Assembly (NCBI GenBank): GCA_001695595.3
Contig: MBPM02000096.1
Span: 62,001-126,000 of the forward strand
DNA: 64,000 nucleotides
Direction: 5' to 3'
Origin: Plasmopara viticola
Lineage: Eukaryota > Oomycota > Peronosporomycetes > Peronosporales > Peronosporaceae
The notes under the pieces were generated by a model. That model made no database searches. It worked only from the letters and a program-made list of their open reading frames with translations, and was not told where the DNA came from. Shown one piece after another: positions 9,880 through 21,979 of this stretch. Numbering within the stretch: position 1 is the stretch's first letter; each line of letters starts with the position of its first letter. The translations under genes and the position numbers were made by a program.

Positions 9880-11028
9880 TGTAATGTAATGTAATGTATT
9901 ACGTTATCGCGTTGCCAAGGTATGCACGTGCTAGGCTCAGTCTGGCTAGTCCACGGCATAGAGTGGTGTCCGCATACGTCGAGTCTCGTTCGGCGGGCAG
10001 TGCATCCAGCACCGAGGTCGTATGGGTCTTCCATATCTTTCGGTCTTGTGCAAGGGTACGTACCACTTCGAGGTCTTGTGCTGTCCGGAGTCGAAAGCCG
10101 GAGCCACGGGAAACAAGATTGTGGTCGAGTGTCGAGGGGAGCGTGGTGCGGGGACGTCCGCGCCATTTTGCTGCGGTGGAGAAGAAGTAGGCACGCATCT
10201 GGAGGTTAGCTGGAATGTCGGGATTGCGGCGAAGTACATGGCCAAACAGGCGCCAGCGAGCTTGTGTCAGTCGTAGTCTCAGCGGCCGCTCATCACAGAG
10301 GTCGTAGAGTCTTGCATTCGAAATGGGTCGGGGGTAGCGATAGCCAAGAGCGTAGCGAAGCTGGCGGCGATGGAAACTCTCGAGGCCGTGGAGCTCTGAC
10401 TTGGTAAGAGCCCAGTTGTACAGCAGAATTGGTAGAACGTAGGTGTTGTACAATCGAATGCGTGTCTTGGGTGAGATGAACGTGGGGCGGAGCCAGACGG
10501 ACCAGAGGCGGTGGAGCGCGAGGGTGGCCAGGGACTTGCGTCGGGATAGATCTTTAATATCGCCGAAGAGTGTTCCGAGCTTCTTAGTGTGGTGCCAGGT
10601 TTCTTCTCGGGATCGGGCGTGTCGAGTGGCGCCCGACGGGTTGCAGTGGCGGCGGATTTCGGTGACTTCGGTCTTGGCTTCGTTTTTTTTTAGGGTTAGA
10701 AGGAAGTCATCAATGCGGTGCTCACCTCTATCGTAAATCTTGGTTTCTCGGAGGCCAAGGATATCGACGCGGTAGCGCCGGAGATCTTCGGGGAGTGTTA
10801 CGTGCTTCTTGCGCTTCGAACCTAGAGAATTCACATTAATGGAGCCAATCCGGATGCGGTTGGCGCGATTAAGGGCGTGGAAGGGGGTTTGGCCTGGTGC
10901 TGGAGACCGTCGCGTCGAGGGTGAGACTCGTTAGAGACCTGCAGATGCCCGAGAGCACCTGCCCGAAGCGCGCGAGCATTAAGCCCCCGCGCTTGGAAGG
11001 AGGGCGTCACCCCAACCTTTTCCGAAAA
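9880..11028 (-). mobile_element. Internally deleted, non-autonomous LINE (copy A)
   Basis: Flanked by a 13-bp target-site duplication, ggtcctaccctaa, at 9867-9879 and 11029-11041. Read on the minus strand, it starts CTTTTCGGAAAAGGTTGGGG and ends CGATAACGTAATACATTACATTACATT-type pentamer repeats, the kind of simple tail left by target-primed reverse transcription. The coding remnant 10834-9899 (311 codons) begins with an endonuclease-like N-terminus (RRYRVDILGLRETK). It jumps across a run of nine A directly into the region C-terminal to the reverse-transcriptase core (RLYNTYVLPILLYN, ARWRLFGHVLRR). The RT palm with its catalytic Asp pair is absent. The same junction occurs in the copies at 46 and 61 kb, so this deleted form was itself copied. 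Confidence 0.85.
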
Positions 11029-11171
11029 GGTCCTACCCTAACTACGGGTAAAAGACGCCATCTATTTTTCCTGCTTTATCCTTTTATATAAATACTTACA
11101 TTAATGCACATCCTCATGTACTAAGGCTTTGAAACATCCAGTATCGAGTACCTGTGTGCATAACGTGCTCT

Positions 11172-11226
11172 ATCAGCGACCTTGGGGTTAACAGCTGCGC
11201 GCTCTACCAACTGAGCTATAGGAGAT
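11172..11226 (-). tRNA. Truncated tRNA-like sequence, anticodon loop CTGTTAA (Asn, GTT)
   Basis: On the minus strand a perfect box A (TAGCTCAGTTGG) sits in a D-arm whose stem GCTC/GAGC pairs. A loop CTGTTAA with anticodon GTT follows. The anticodon stem no longer pairs (CGCAG against CCCCA), and the sequence stops before any T-arm, so it cannot be a working tRNA. Probably a pseudogene or the head of a SINE. Confidence 0.45.
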
Positions 11227-11231
11227 ATCCG

Positions 11232-11306
11232 ATAGTGTGGATTAGTGGACTAAGCCTCTGGTCCTAACGTTGTGAGTTGCGGGTTCGAGTCCCAGCCAAA
11301 CACCGA
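11232..11306 (+). tRNA. tRNA-like sequence with perfect box B, probable pseudogene or SINE head
   Basis: Contains a box A-like TGGATTAGTGG and, 40 bp on, the exact pol III box B GGTTCGAGTCC. The T-stem around box B is only partly paired and the acceptor ends do not pair, so it is degraded. It lies head-to-head with the Asn-like fragment. Confidence 0.4.
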
Positions 11307-14300
11307 CCAAGAAGAAGACAATAACAAGTCGAAAAAAAAGTTCAGACTAGAATGTGAAAAGAAGACAATCTTGGCCAAGCCGAGAAGGTGTAGGATGTGT
11401 GAAGGTTGAATACATGACAACTTTCAACTGAGCTATTAGAGAAGCGCAATAGCGATATCGCAACACTGCACTACAGCAATTATAATCGTAGTGATTGCGG
11501 CTAAATCTCAGCCCGAAAGTGTGAGTAGAAGAGATGGCAGGTTGGGCATCAAATCAGTTGAGAGATGTGTGAAATCGTTCGTTCTTTGACTATTACAAGT
11601 TAAGTCGCTTTGATTGCAACAATGCAGCGAAGATTGGTTTAGGCATTGATTTAAGACTTAGCCAATTCTTAAAAAAGTTTGCTTCGACACCTGAAAATGC
11701 TCCTTTTCTAAAAAGCGACTGTGCCGTGGATGGACAGACATCTACCTCCGGAGAGGCGTCCCACTCCATCACAGCGAAATGCACGTGCTTACTGCTCTCC
11801 TTCGCTTAATGCTATCATAGACATCGTTGAGTGGCCACACTTGCTCACCAACAAGGCCGAGTTCTAGAATCCGCTATAAAAAGGCACCCTGTGGCTCATA
11901 TGAGACTCGAGTGCTGAGATTTTCCCTCAAAAAGTGCCTCACAAAACTTATTGGGTGCGTTGACATCGTCTTGAGATCGGCGATGGTGCGCGCTAACCCA
12001 TGCTTCTTTGATAATGTAGCAGATCCAGTATTATGTTTGGCACGAAAAAAACTTCAATATTCCATTTAAGCGGCAGGCTACTAGAATTTAGCAATATTTT
12101 ACTCACCTTAAATTTTTCAATTCAAAGTTTCTCTTTCGTGTTGAATAAAGAAATTTTGCTTATCGAAAGGTAAAATCACACCCCTTGCTCTGCTGATGTA
12201 CTCTTCCCCTTAAGTCTGATGATCTCAGATTATAGACCTAAGAAAAAAAATCAGAGCCTTAACACCAATCTCGAAACCACTCGTGCTTCTAGAGGTCGCA
12301 CAAGAAGCTCTGTTCCACAATGAGCTATTAATGAGATGTCATAAGACTTAAAACTCAGTAAAGGCCTCTTATTCCGACTGAGGGCTTATATCATTAGAAG
12401 AAGATAAATCTGGGCAACATGATTGGTCTTTGCAGTCAAGTCGTGCCTTTTTCGTAAATATTTTCTTTGAAGCAGAATTCTTGCTTATGATCGATGGTCT
12501 TTATTCCCGCATTACCGTCGTCTCAGCGTGATATTGTGCATGTGAGATTGACCTTTTTTCTTTAAAGCGAGGTGTGGACTGGTCGGCTACGCAATGTGTA
12601 CATATTAAAAGATGCTGTTCTCGGCTTATAGTCAGAATGGCGCAGCTAACTGAATATGTCTACCAGCCGCAGTCATATGGATATCAAGGCCGACCGTCTT
12701 TCCGGCAAGGTCGCGGCTGAAGACCAAGACTTGTTATTAAAGCCGAGTGATGCATTCATTTGTCAAAATATTCTCAGTTAAGTCGACCAAACGCAGATAT
12801 GTCATCATCGCATACGGAAAATTGACCGTGCATATCAATCCATACTTTTACAGATATTATTGTATTTATTTCTCTTCAACTTCCATCTGATTGTTAGCAT
12901 GGTGTCGCAGTAATATTTTGTCAGTGCATGAGCCGCACTTTTAAATCATGTATGCCGCGAGAATGTTGTTTTTGACTACAAATGGCGAAGAGATCTAGTA
13001 TAATAACAGCATCTGCCTAAGAAGTGCATAGCATCACGGGCAGCTATTCGATAGAATTGTTTCCAAAATACCATATCAGCAATGTAAGAGTCAATGAATG
13101 GCTTTAGTATTTCCTCTTTCTATCTCTTCCACGACAACGACGATGACTTCCATAGGACAAAGCGCATGTAAATTCGATGACATCCAGCAGTGCGTCATAG
13201 CTGACAGGCACTACTCAAAGCCGATGTGTGAGCGTCAAGTTTGCCTGTTGGTCTAACTCCACGTATCTACATTAACTTATTTGTGGATGAAGGCCGCTAA
13301 ATACGTTCGAAATCGTCTATCGATCTAAATGACCGCTCATCAGGACGTCAAAGTCTTTTAAAACGCTGTTATATTCAAATCGTCGAGTAGATTGATATAT
13401 CAAAAGACTTCTTTTGACTTATACAATGGAAGAAAAAACATGTGCCCACGCACACCGAGTTTTTTCAGAAGAATTTGCGGGTTTTGGTGGGATCTTGCTG
13501 TAATATACGAGCGCAATCGCGATCTTAGTACCAAACTTTGTTTTTTAAAGCCGACTTTAACTTACAGAGAAAATAAGCTACCGAACCCAACTAGAATTTG
13601 CCTAATACTACGGTACACAAGCTGTGTCAGACCACCTCGGACCCTTTACTTACGCAACCAAAGTACCGCCTGTCGGCGCGACAAGAAAAATCGGGCATTT
13701 TTTTTGCCCAAAAATACAACGACGGCCATTCTGGCTCCGGCGCGGTCTCTCCAGAAAAATCCATGGTGAAAAAGCTGACAGGTGTGTGGAACATGATCCC
13801 TTTACTTCCTAGCTAATATTTATTTAGCTATGCTAAATCTCGTCGATGGCCTTTAATAGAAAAAAAATATTGGCTGGAAGAAACTTACGACTTATAGAAA
13901 TCGACATGTCTTTGTCGCTAGGACAGTAAGCCTAAGATAAAGAAGCATCATCATTACTTCGTGCCACTTCTGTTTCTAATGCGGATGTACTAGTGCTGAA
14001 AAGCAGTACAAGTTTACGGAGAAGCGAGGAAGAAAGCCATATGTTCGAACGACGCGGTAATTTTACTTATTAAAGCAAAAACACATGTGGAGGACAAAGC
14101 AAAAATAATTACGGCTTGGGGCTTCGATTGTTCCTTATTTCGAGTGGGCGTAGGCGGTTGACTTTAAAACATCCACCGTACCAAGCTCAGAAGAAAAAAT
14201 GCAAGTGCGAAGCTCAATATTGTATCTATAGTCGCCAAGAAGCACTATAAATTGGTAGAAGTAGACTTCAACGTATTGTAAATTAAGTGCTATGCAATAA

Positions 14301-16989
14301 ATAGCACAGAAAAAAGACTGAAGCTTCGAAAGAAGAGGATGTCTGCTAGACTTGCACAACCGAAAGCTCGCAGTGCTTGTCAAGATTCCAAAAGAAAAAT
14401 CTAGGCTTTGCGTGTGACACAAGGTTTTTGACAAGCCAGCTCTTTGTTTGCCTTTCAAATACATAACAAGTCGTGTAGCGCTAATTGCACTAATCTTGAC
14501 AACGTGTAATTGCTGCTGATTTTATAATTAATTGTTTTAGTGCAAAATTGTACGCAGATTGGCTGTGTGCGAAGTCTTGTAGTCTACAGAAATTGCACGG
14601 CGATCCACATCATCAATGTAAGAGATAGCTGTATAAGGCCAATGGTCTATGTCGAAAGCGGGCTAGCCGATCAAAAGAGCTTAATAGGAATGTTGGCTTC
14701 TAGTGCCCGAAAACTTCCCAATCGAAAGTTATACTAGTGTGCATTTTAAGGCATAACGCATTATAATTAAAGCGGGTGGGTGATTTTTCGATAACTCGAT
14801 ATATTTAAAAAAATATTTTAAGCATGAATAAGAATCTGCCTTGATTGTGGTGGCAAAATTAAGGGGAAATAAAAAAAATTGTCTTCAGAATATCTTACTT
14901 TAACTACAGTTTATTTTTTATCTCCAAACTTCGCGGGTGGTGTACAAGAGGATTTTGTATCATTTTGCTCGCTTTTGTTTATATCAAGTGCTGTGTGACC
15001 TTGCCACACCTTTTGCAGTATTTGTAGTCAATCACACCCACGCGGGTAGATTTTTGATCTAAAAATTTGCAACAATTACAATCAGCTTCTCGCCTTTGTC
15101 GGACGCGTAAATTCCACTCCCCGAAACACTTGGTGGCTTCGATAAGTCATTAAATGCAGCTGCAATTGCATAGTTTTCTGCTGCTAAGCATCTGCGGCAC
15201 TCGAGCTCTGAGCGAATCGTCCTTTCTTTTAGCTAAGCACAGAGATAGCAGTAGCGGCATAAGTCGAAAAATTTAAAGATGCCAGAAGGTAAGCCGTTGT
15301 AGCGGCAAGGAGTACAGTCACTCAGGTGCGCATAGAGGTTACACTTCCTACTTTGAAAGGTCAGGCTTAAAGCTAGATGCGTCTTCACGGAAGTCCTCGG
15401 AATAACTAGAAAAAATAGTTGATAGCAGCGTTCTTTTTGGCGAATGTTAAGTTCGTCAGCGCTAAAGTTTTTGTTTCGGTATAAAAGCTCGAGTTAAAAG
15501 GTATGCTGTTTTATGAAGACGTTCGCCTCACAGCAACAGCATAAATGGCTAATTTTATTAATCTTTTTGTGTTATATAGCCTTTCAACGACTCACTTATC
15601 CGGAATGCCAACAGTCTGTCTTACAGAACGCCCCAACGCTTAATGTTTGTGTCGGCCTCAGCCTATACGGACTAAAGCAAAGCTAAGCTCGTGATCCGTG
15701 CTTGTTCTGCAGATGGCTGACGAAGAGAATCTCCGTCTTGTCTAAAGGCTTGATAGAGATCACAAGACCTGTTTTTTCAGCATTCGACGCTTTTTAAAAA
15801 AGGGATCAACAGGGGTGCACTGCTTGTCGTACACAGAATTATGAGAAATCGTGTCGAGATCCAATAGACTAGCACCATTACTTTTGATAAAGTTAAGCAG
15901 GTACTAGGAATGCTAACATCTCTTCGTAGGCATATAAAATGAAATTTTGAAACCTTCCTAACAGGTAATAACGTTCCGCTGACAGCACTGGTTGCCGAAG
16001 ACGATAGAGATAGTGCACTAAATGCGAGTACTGATTGCGGAAGACAATGTTTTGCAAAATGTCTGCAATTCACCGTGGGTAGCACAGTTACTAAATTCTC
16101 AACGTAGCACCGGTAATAAAGCCCCGCAAGCATTAAGCATTATATCGCAAGATTCAGAAAGTAGCGCAAATTTAAGGGTGGTAGCGCCATGAGCGCATGA
16201 CACGGCTTCGCAACTTTGCGATGTGTGATAAATCCCTTGGCATCACAAATAGCTCGAAGGCTGATGAAAAGCTCTTATTCAGCAAAAGTGATAGCGGTCG
16301 TCGTGTTACGATAGTAGCGGTCCAAATAAAAATAAGTGTCTAAGCGAATAACATTTGAGAAGCGTGAAATTATAGAGCAATTGGCTAACCTGAAACGCCG
16401 AAAGCATCCCAGAGATAATGTTACTATAAAAAATACCGTCTGGAGGACACAAGTACATTTCCACATCAGGCTTAAATTATTCAGGTTGGCAGGTAACGTT
16501 CCACTCGAAAGAGCGAGCCTGATTAAAGCTATATCGACATCTCTTTCGTTGCTGACTATCCTCTAATACAGTAATTTCGATCCTAGTGATGCACCAGGAA
16601 AGAGGCCGGCAACCCTTGAGTTGTGTGAGTATTTTTATGATACCTTGCTCGCAATGAGAAAGGCTGAGTGCTGACGAAGCTTGGAGCCGCTGCAAGAAAC
16701 ATTGCTTCTATTCGTCATTTCATGTGTTCGGGACAGCTGAAAGTAATTCATGAGTAAGTGCCCAGCGTTCAGTGTCGCCTAAATCCAGAAGAGAATATTC
16801 TAGTGCTCCTTATTTCAAAGGTACCAAATCCAACCTTCGGTGGCTTAACCGTGCGACCGCTTAAGCTATCAGAGTCTGCACTGCCTATTCTGTATAGGCT
16901 TTGCTCTTAAAATTTGAACGCCGTGACGCGTTCCACCAAGAGAAGATGCAATTGCAGCTGCCTCCTCAGACTCGTAGACTTTAACAAGG

Positions 16990-17035
16990 TTTCTGAGCAG
17001 CATCAACCGCGCTTTCTGAGCAGCGTCAACCGCGC
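16990..17035. repeat. 23-bp tandem duplication
   Basis: Two adjacent units tttctgagcagc(a/g)tcaaccgcgc at 16990-17012 and 17013-17035 differ at one base. They lie inside a broken coding-like stretch on the minus strand. Confidence 0.7.
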
Positions 17036-17101
17036 TTTTGATGCGGAAAGGTTGGTTCTAATTATTTTATCCAGCGTAAAATTGTCTGCAAATTCTTCCA
17101 G

Positions 17102-17195
17102 GCGAGACAGGATCACACAGCACCTTGCACAGAGGGGTTGTGCAGAAAGATATGCGATCTCTCGGTAAACAATTGCTATCTTGTTCTGGTCTCAA
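17102..17195. repeat. Second, diverged copy of the 8.1-kb dispersed repeat
   Basis: Shares gacag..tcacacagcac, the block gatatgcgatctctcggtaa and a distal ctggtctcaa with 8120-8215, in the same order and strand, with an insertion near the middle and without the TGTCCCCTTAA inverted repeats. Confidence 0.45.
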
Positions 17196-17460
17196 GATAA
17201 AAGACTTGTGCAATGGATTGCGACTCAAGATTGATTTGTCTTATGTCGCATATGTGCTTTGGTCTTACAGCTAATTCAGTTTTGCAATCCTGGCAGAAAT
17301 TTTGATTCCTTTCTCGAGAGCAAGCCAATTTAAATACCGATTAGGTGCCTTTTCTTTACGGCTAGAAGCCGGCTTTCGTCACTATGCCTGCTTCATACAA
17401 CGGGTCATTACTTTATGTGTGTAAAGTGTGACTACACTTAGCAAACCAATTAAACACTTT

Positions 17461-17612
17461 ATTGGTTTTTTAGCCATATGGTCATTAATTTTATAGTTAT
17501 GGTAGCTAGCCAGACTGAGCCTAGCACGTGCATAACTTGGCAACGCGATAACGTAATACAATACAATTGGCTTTTTAGCCATATGGTAATTAGTTTCATA
17601 ATTATGGCAGCT
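17461..17612 (+). mobile_element. 5'-truncated LINE 3' tail between long imperfect direct repeats
   Basis: 17508-17565 matches the last about 58 bp of the LINE found elsewhere in the window (gcctagcacgtgcataactt, cgcgataacgtaatacaata). It is bordered by 47-bp direct repeats at 17461-17507 and 17566-17612 that differ at 6 positions. Other copies here have 10-13 bp target-site duplications, so a 47-bp duplication is unusual. Confidence 0.65.
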
Positions 17613-18596
17613 TAGCTGGACTATTTTTCTTGGGCAAAACAATGGGTTGATTGCAAAAAGTGATACGTATGTGACGTGACATGAACGCAATGACAAAAAG
17701 AATGAAGTGCTTAAACTAAGCGGTAATCCTTTCTGGCGATCCAGCTCATACATATTTAGTTCGTCAAATACCTCCACGAGGGTATCTCTACAATGCGCGA
17801 GCGAGCATCTGCATTCTCCTTGCCCTGCGTGACTAGGAAGTAATATGTGTGTTTAAACACCGTTTCAGCACATTTCTTGCTAATATTTCCTTATGGATCA
17901 GCTTTTGCGATGATCAAGGGTTAGTACTTTTCGTAGCAAGCTATTTACATTGTTTATTTATCATGCCGTCGCAATAAATTATGCATAAGTAATTGGGAGC
18001 CTTACTTATCGAATGCAATAAGAACAAAGACTTCTTCGAGAAGCCTCGGCCAAGTTACAAATACGCAGTCTCTCCCACGATGTAAAGTTTGGTTGATATC
18101 AACAGACATGCAATAGGTTAAAGCGAGTACTGAACGTTTGAAATAAATACGTAAAGGTAATGGGCAGGTGCCTTTCGCTTCTCTGCCGTCACAAACATAA
18201 CGTCACGTGTACATGTGTCGAGCACTTTATAGATCGATGGTATTAATATCATTTGAAATACTTACTTGTTGTTACAATTCTTGGGTAAAACAAAAAAAAT
18301 TAAAATGACAAGCCTTGTTTTTTAGAGAGAGTAAAGCGCAGCGTATACTATTATTTTTTAATTAAATCGCAACCAGAAGCATCCCTCAAATATAAATACC
18401 TGTTTAAACCAATTCAACGCCTTCTACCAATCTCACTCACCTTCACCTGTCATTACTGATGTGTCTGCTTGATTGTATATATGCGTTCTTCCAGTTTCAC
18501 AAAGCCCAAGTTTCGTCACATCGCTCAACCCGACTTTTCTGGTCACAATTCACAATTCAACCCGCAGGCTTGTACGCACGTCGATCGTCCAGTGTC

Positions 18597-20108
18597 ATGG
18601 GATGCAGCCAGTCCAAGCCCGCGGACGTCGCGACACCAGTGGCGAATGCGAATCTAGAGACAGCAGCGTCACTTGCCGTTGAGAACAAGACCCACGAGGA
18701 GCCCGTGGCTACTGCGACTCCATGTACGAAAGAGGAGGACGACCTTGTGAAGGACGTACCGGGATTACTCGAGCCCGTCAAGAGAAATCAAGTGCCTCGT
18801 ACGACCGAGCAAGTGCCCAACTCGTCCGTTGTGGACGTGCCCGATAGTGTCCGCGCCAACTTTTCGTCCTTTAACATTTCGTTCATTGATCCGACCGTGA
18901 GTGCACCCACGAGCGTCTCGACCGAGTCGAACGTCGCGTCTACGAGAATGGCCGTGATTTCCGAACCGGAATCGACGTGTTCTGCTCCGATTTCAGTACG
19001 GGAACCGAAGAATGTGGAGGAGAAGGACATGGAGAAGGCGGCTGGTGAGGAAGGGACGGGGAAGGAAGGCGGTGCTGGGCCGGTGGTTGAGACTAAAATG
19101 GAGATAGTGGAGACGACCGAGTGTTTGGTGGATAAGGGTGACGAGCCGAAAATTGAAGAGAGTTCTAAGAAGGTTGAGGAGACTGAAGCTGGTGAAAAGG
19201 AGCGTGTGAAGGTGATTGCAGAGGTCTGTGAAGTGAAGACGGGAGATGCTTCGGTTCCACCAGTTGTTGCGAAAGCTGACGAAACTGTTGCTGACGATGG
19301 GAAGGAGTCGATTGTTGCTGAAGTAACTGCGACGATCGAGACGCCTGTTGTGACCTCGAAAGCTGAGGATTCTAGTGAGACGCAAAGCAAGGGATCGGAG
19401 GAGGTAAAGCCGACAAACAGTGGTGTAGAAGAAGCTTCTACGATCAAAGTTGGTGTTGTTGAAGAAGTCGAGAAGGAGGCGGCATTCGTTGAAACGGTAG
19501 ATGTGAATACTGGCGATGGACCTGCTGCCACCAGTGTCAAGGAAGAGCACGCGGCTGCTATGGAGGAGTCTGTGAAAGATGGCGAGCATGATTTAGATCA
19601 GACTGTGGGCCACACGATCGAAGAAGAAATTGTCGACCTTGTTGATAAACAGATTGTCGAGTCAATTGTCAAATCAAGTGAAGAAAACGGTGACGAAAAG
19701 ACTGTCGATACCACTGAGAAGGCCAATCTAAGTATGGAGACTAGTGCAGAGCAGGTGAATGGGGTGACGAGCTCTTATAATTGTGAAAGTGAAGATGGGA
19801 AAAATCGAGGTATTGTCGAGGATCTTGCCGAGAAGCCAGTAGCTGTTGAGCAGACTATGAAACACTCTGACGTCGTGAAAAAGTCTGTTGAGGAGCCTCA
19901 TAAGAAGGCCGACTCTACCGACAATCTGACTGAAGTGGAACCGGAGTCAATGCCAACAGCGGAAAACGAATCTGATAGTACTTTATCGAATGACGATGCT
20001 AAGGTAGAGGAAACGGGCATGAAGCAACCCAATAAGGCTAAACCTGTTAAGAAGACGAGGAAAGCGAAGAAGCCAAAAGGGAAGAAGACGGCGCGTGGCA
20101 AAGTATGA
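18597..20108 (+). CDS. Lipid-anchored acidic disordered protein (MGCSQSK start), PX-less member of the cluster family
   Basis: 503 residues from the ATG at 18597. The frame is open further upstream to an ATG at 18459, but the internal start gives MGCSQSKP, an N-myristoylation (Gly2) plus palmitoylation (Cys3) signal identical over seven residues to two proteins at 55.7 and 56.9 kb. That is why I prefer it. Residues 89-97 (FSSFNISFI) match the sequence opening the PX domain of the 55.7-kb protein (FSAYNISFI), but no PX domain follows. The bulk is E/V/K/S/T-rich and predicted disordered. The last about 25 residues are strongly basic and lysine-rich (KKTRKAKKPKGKK), suiting membrane or nucleic-acid contact. 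Function unknown; a membrane-tethered disordered protein is inferred. Confidence 0.8.
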   Translation: MGCSQSKPADVATPVANANLETAASLAVENKTHEEPVATATPCTKEEDDLVKDVPGLLEPVKRNQVPRTTEQVPNSSVVDVPDSVRANFSSFNISFIDPTVSAPTSVSTESNVASTRMAVISEPESTCSAPISVREPKNVEEKDMEKAAGEEGTGKEGGAGPVVETKMEIVETTECLVDKGDEPKIEESSKKVEETEAGEKERVKVIAEVCEVKTGDASVPPVVAKADETVADDGKESIVAEVTATIETPVVTSKAEDSSETQSKGSEEVKPTNSGVEEASTIKVGVVEEVEKEAAFVETVDVNTGDGPAATSVKEEHAAAMEESVKDGEHDLDQTVGHTIEEEIVDLVDKQIVESIVKSSEENGDEKTVDTTEKANLSMETSAEQVNGVTSSYNCESEDGKNRGIVEDLAEKPVAVEQTMKHSDVVKKSVEEPHKKADSTDNLTEVEPESMPTAENESDSTLSNDDAKVEETGMKQPNKAKPVKKTRKAKKPKGKKTARGKV

Positions 20109-21979
20109 CTTTGAGCTTAGCGATCACGTGTACGATGCGACTATGATGTATGAGTAAGTGAAGCTGGACCCTCCATCGTAGACGAGAGATGTAGGAAGAA
20201 TCGCTCGTGCCAAGAAGTTTTGTTGACTAGAGCTTGAGCTTTTTACGAGACGAGTTTGAAAGCGCTGTTTAGAGAAAAAGAGTAACGAATTGATGCTTGT
20301 GTAGATTCTTCATGATGTCGGCATAGCAATTAACGCCAACAAAATGAACTGCTGATTTTTTTAATTTTGACGGGAGATTTTGTTTTATTGTTGATTTTTT
20401 AATTTAGCTGCCGCTATTATTTGTTACAACGTACAACGGACAATGCGATGCTCGTCCACTGATAAGTTTGAATGCAGGCCGTATAGTGGAATACTTTCAC
20501 GAACTAGTGATGGTTGAAAAAAGCAAAATGACCGTCTCGCAGTCTTTAATTGCCAAGTCATGCATGTAAAATATGCGTAGAGCCAACGCCGCCTAAAATG
20601 ACTGTAAGTAAGTCGATGTATTCGCGCTGGGAATGGCCATGAATCTGTAGCAAGATGCATAATCATTTTCTTATCGTAGCAATTTTATTTGACCCTTTTT
20701 ATTTGCGTAAAGCCATTTTTAGAATTATTACAGGATCCCGATACTTTGCCAGTACATTTACTGGTGACAGAACGTGATAATCGGGAAACGCGACACGAGT
20801 TTCAGATCCATAAATCGAACTACAAACAGGCTTACAAGATAAAGTCGATACCACTTGCTATCACAGCATTCGACTCATTTGAATCTGTGCGCCACCCAAT
20901 GTTAGATCTCCGTGCTATAAAGCATTTTGCACACTCGGTCGATTTTTCTACATACGCCTAGATGAATTGTGCATTGCTAGCCTGGCGTTAAGTCAGCCCT
21001 GTACTTTACAATCATGGTCTAGATAACCCCAATAATTTGCAAACATTTGGGTACGGATGGTATCGGTAATGGTGTGTAAGCTTTATCAAATGCTTTTGAT
21101 GTACTGGTGTGCACATCTGAGTATTGAAATGGCAGCGATACAATTACTAATTTGAAACTCACTCGAAAGCAAAACAGAGATGGACAAGCTTGACCTTTGA
21201 TCGGCGTGGATACAACAATTGACGTAGTATTTGAGGTACCAAAATACGTTTTCCTGGACTTCAGCGCTTGAATGATAACATGATTTTGAAATTGGTCTTT
21301 AGTAGGGAACAGCTTTGTCAAAAGGGCGATCCTTATTCTTATGATATAGTAAGCAAGTGAAAAGCAAATAAGCTGTATTTGAGCAGCATAGGAGCTTTTA
21401 CGTATTCTAATAATCAACGTTGGGACCAAATTATTTTAGCTTTATTTCAGCATTGACTAGAGATGTGCTTGAGAAATCAGTAATCAGTTGACTACAGCGA
21501 TATATCGAGTCATTATACCCTGAAATACCTATACAAGCGCGTTTGCCGAATGGAGCTAACTAGACAAAGCTTTAAATGGCAGCACCATGTCAATCTCGCA
21601 ATTGTTATAACCTTATTATATATATCTATATACGATCACAAATGGCAGCACTTCTTGTATCGTTAGCCAAATGCGACCCAAACCTATTGTCACTTCTGGT
21701 GCATCTACGTAGCTTGACTACATTGACTCATTCAAGCATGCTATTTCAGTCTCCACAACATGAAAATATGTACCACTTACTATTTGTTATACAGAGTATG
21801 GTGCTAGTCTTCGCCTTATCTCCACAATTAATTACGCCTATCTAGACTTTGAAATACGATCAACTACCCTGCTCTTTCCTAAGTTATTCGCCATCGTTTC
21901 CCTAGCATGGGCCTTTCCAAATATCGCCAGAAAATCAGACGCAATATAAAATTGACCCAAGCTTCTTTTTACCCTCCCA
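20109..21979. other. Intergenic, no gene supported
   Basis: AT-rich. Small frames at 20689-20961 (+) and 21019-21429 (-) start at non-ATG codons or lack any recognisable motif, and base composition does not differ from the surroundings. Confidence 0.5.

Larger units (their letters stand above)
11042..18596. other. Gene-poor AT-rich block
   Basis: About 7.5 kb without a gene I can support. It holds tRNA-like fragments (11172-11306), a short LINE tail with flanking direct repeats (17461-17612), a diverged copy of the 8.1-kb repeat (17102-17195) and a 23-bp tandem duplication (16990-17035). Minus-strand 17110-16910 shows broken coding-like frames without an assignable family. Small frames at 13.4-13.8, 14.1-14.5 and 15.8-16.1 kb have no recognisable content and look spurious. 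Confidence 0.5.

Noticed and set aside
13392..13816. Overlapping 60-125-codon frames
   Set aside because: No domain, no consistent codon bias, overlapping frames on one strand in AT-rich DNA.
18459..18596. Upstream in-frame ATG extending the 18.6-kb protein by 46 residues
   Set aside because: It would bury the MGCSQSK start shared with two other family members.
18788..19540. 250-codon minus-strand Ser/Thr-rich frame
   Set aside because: Antisense of the acidic lipid-anchored protein; no signal or domain of its own.
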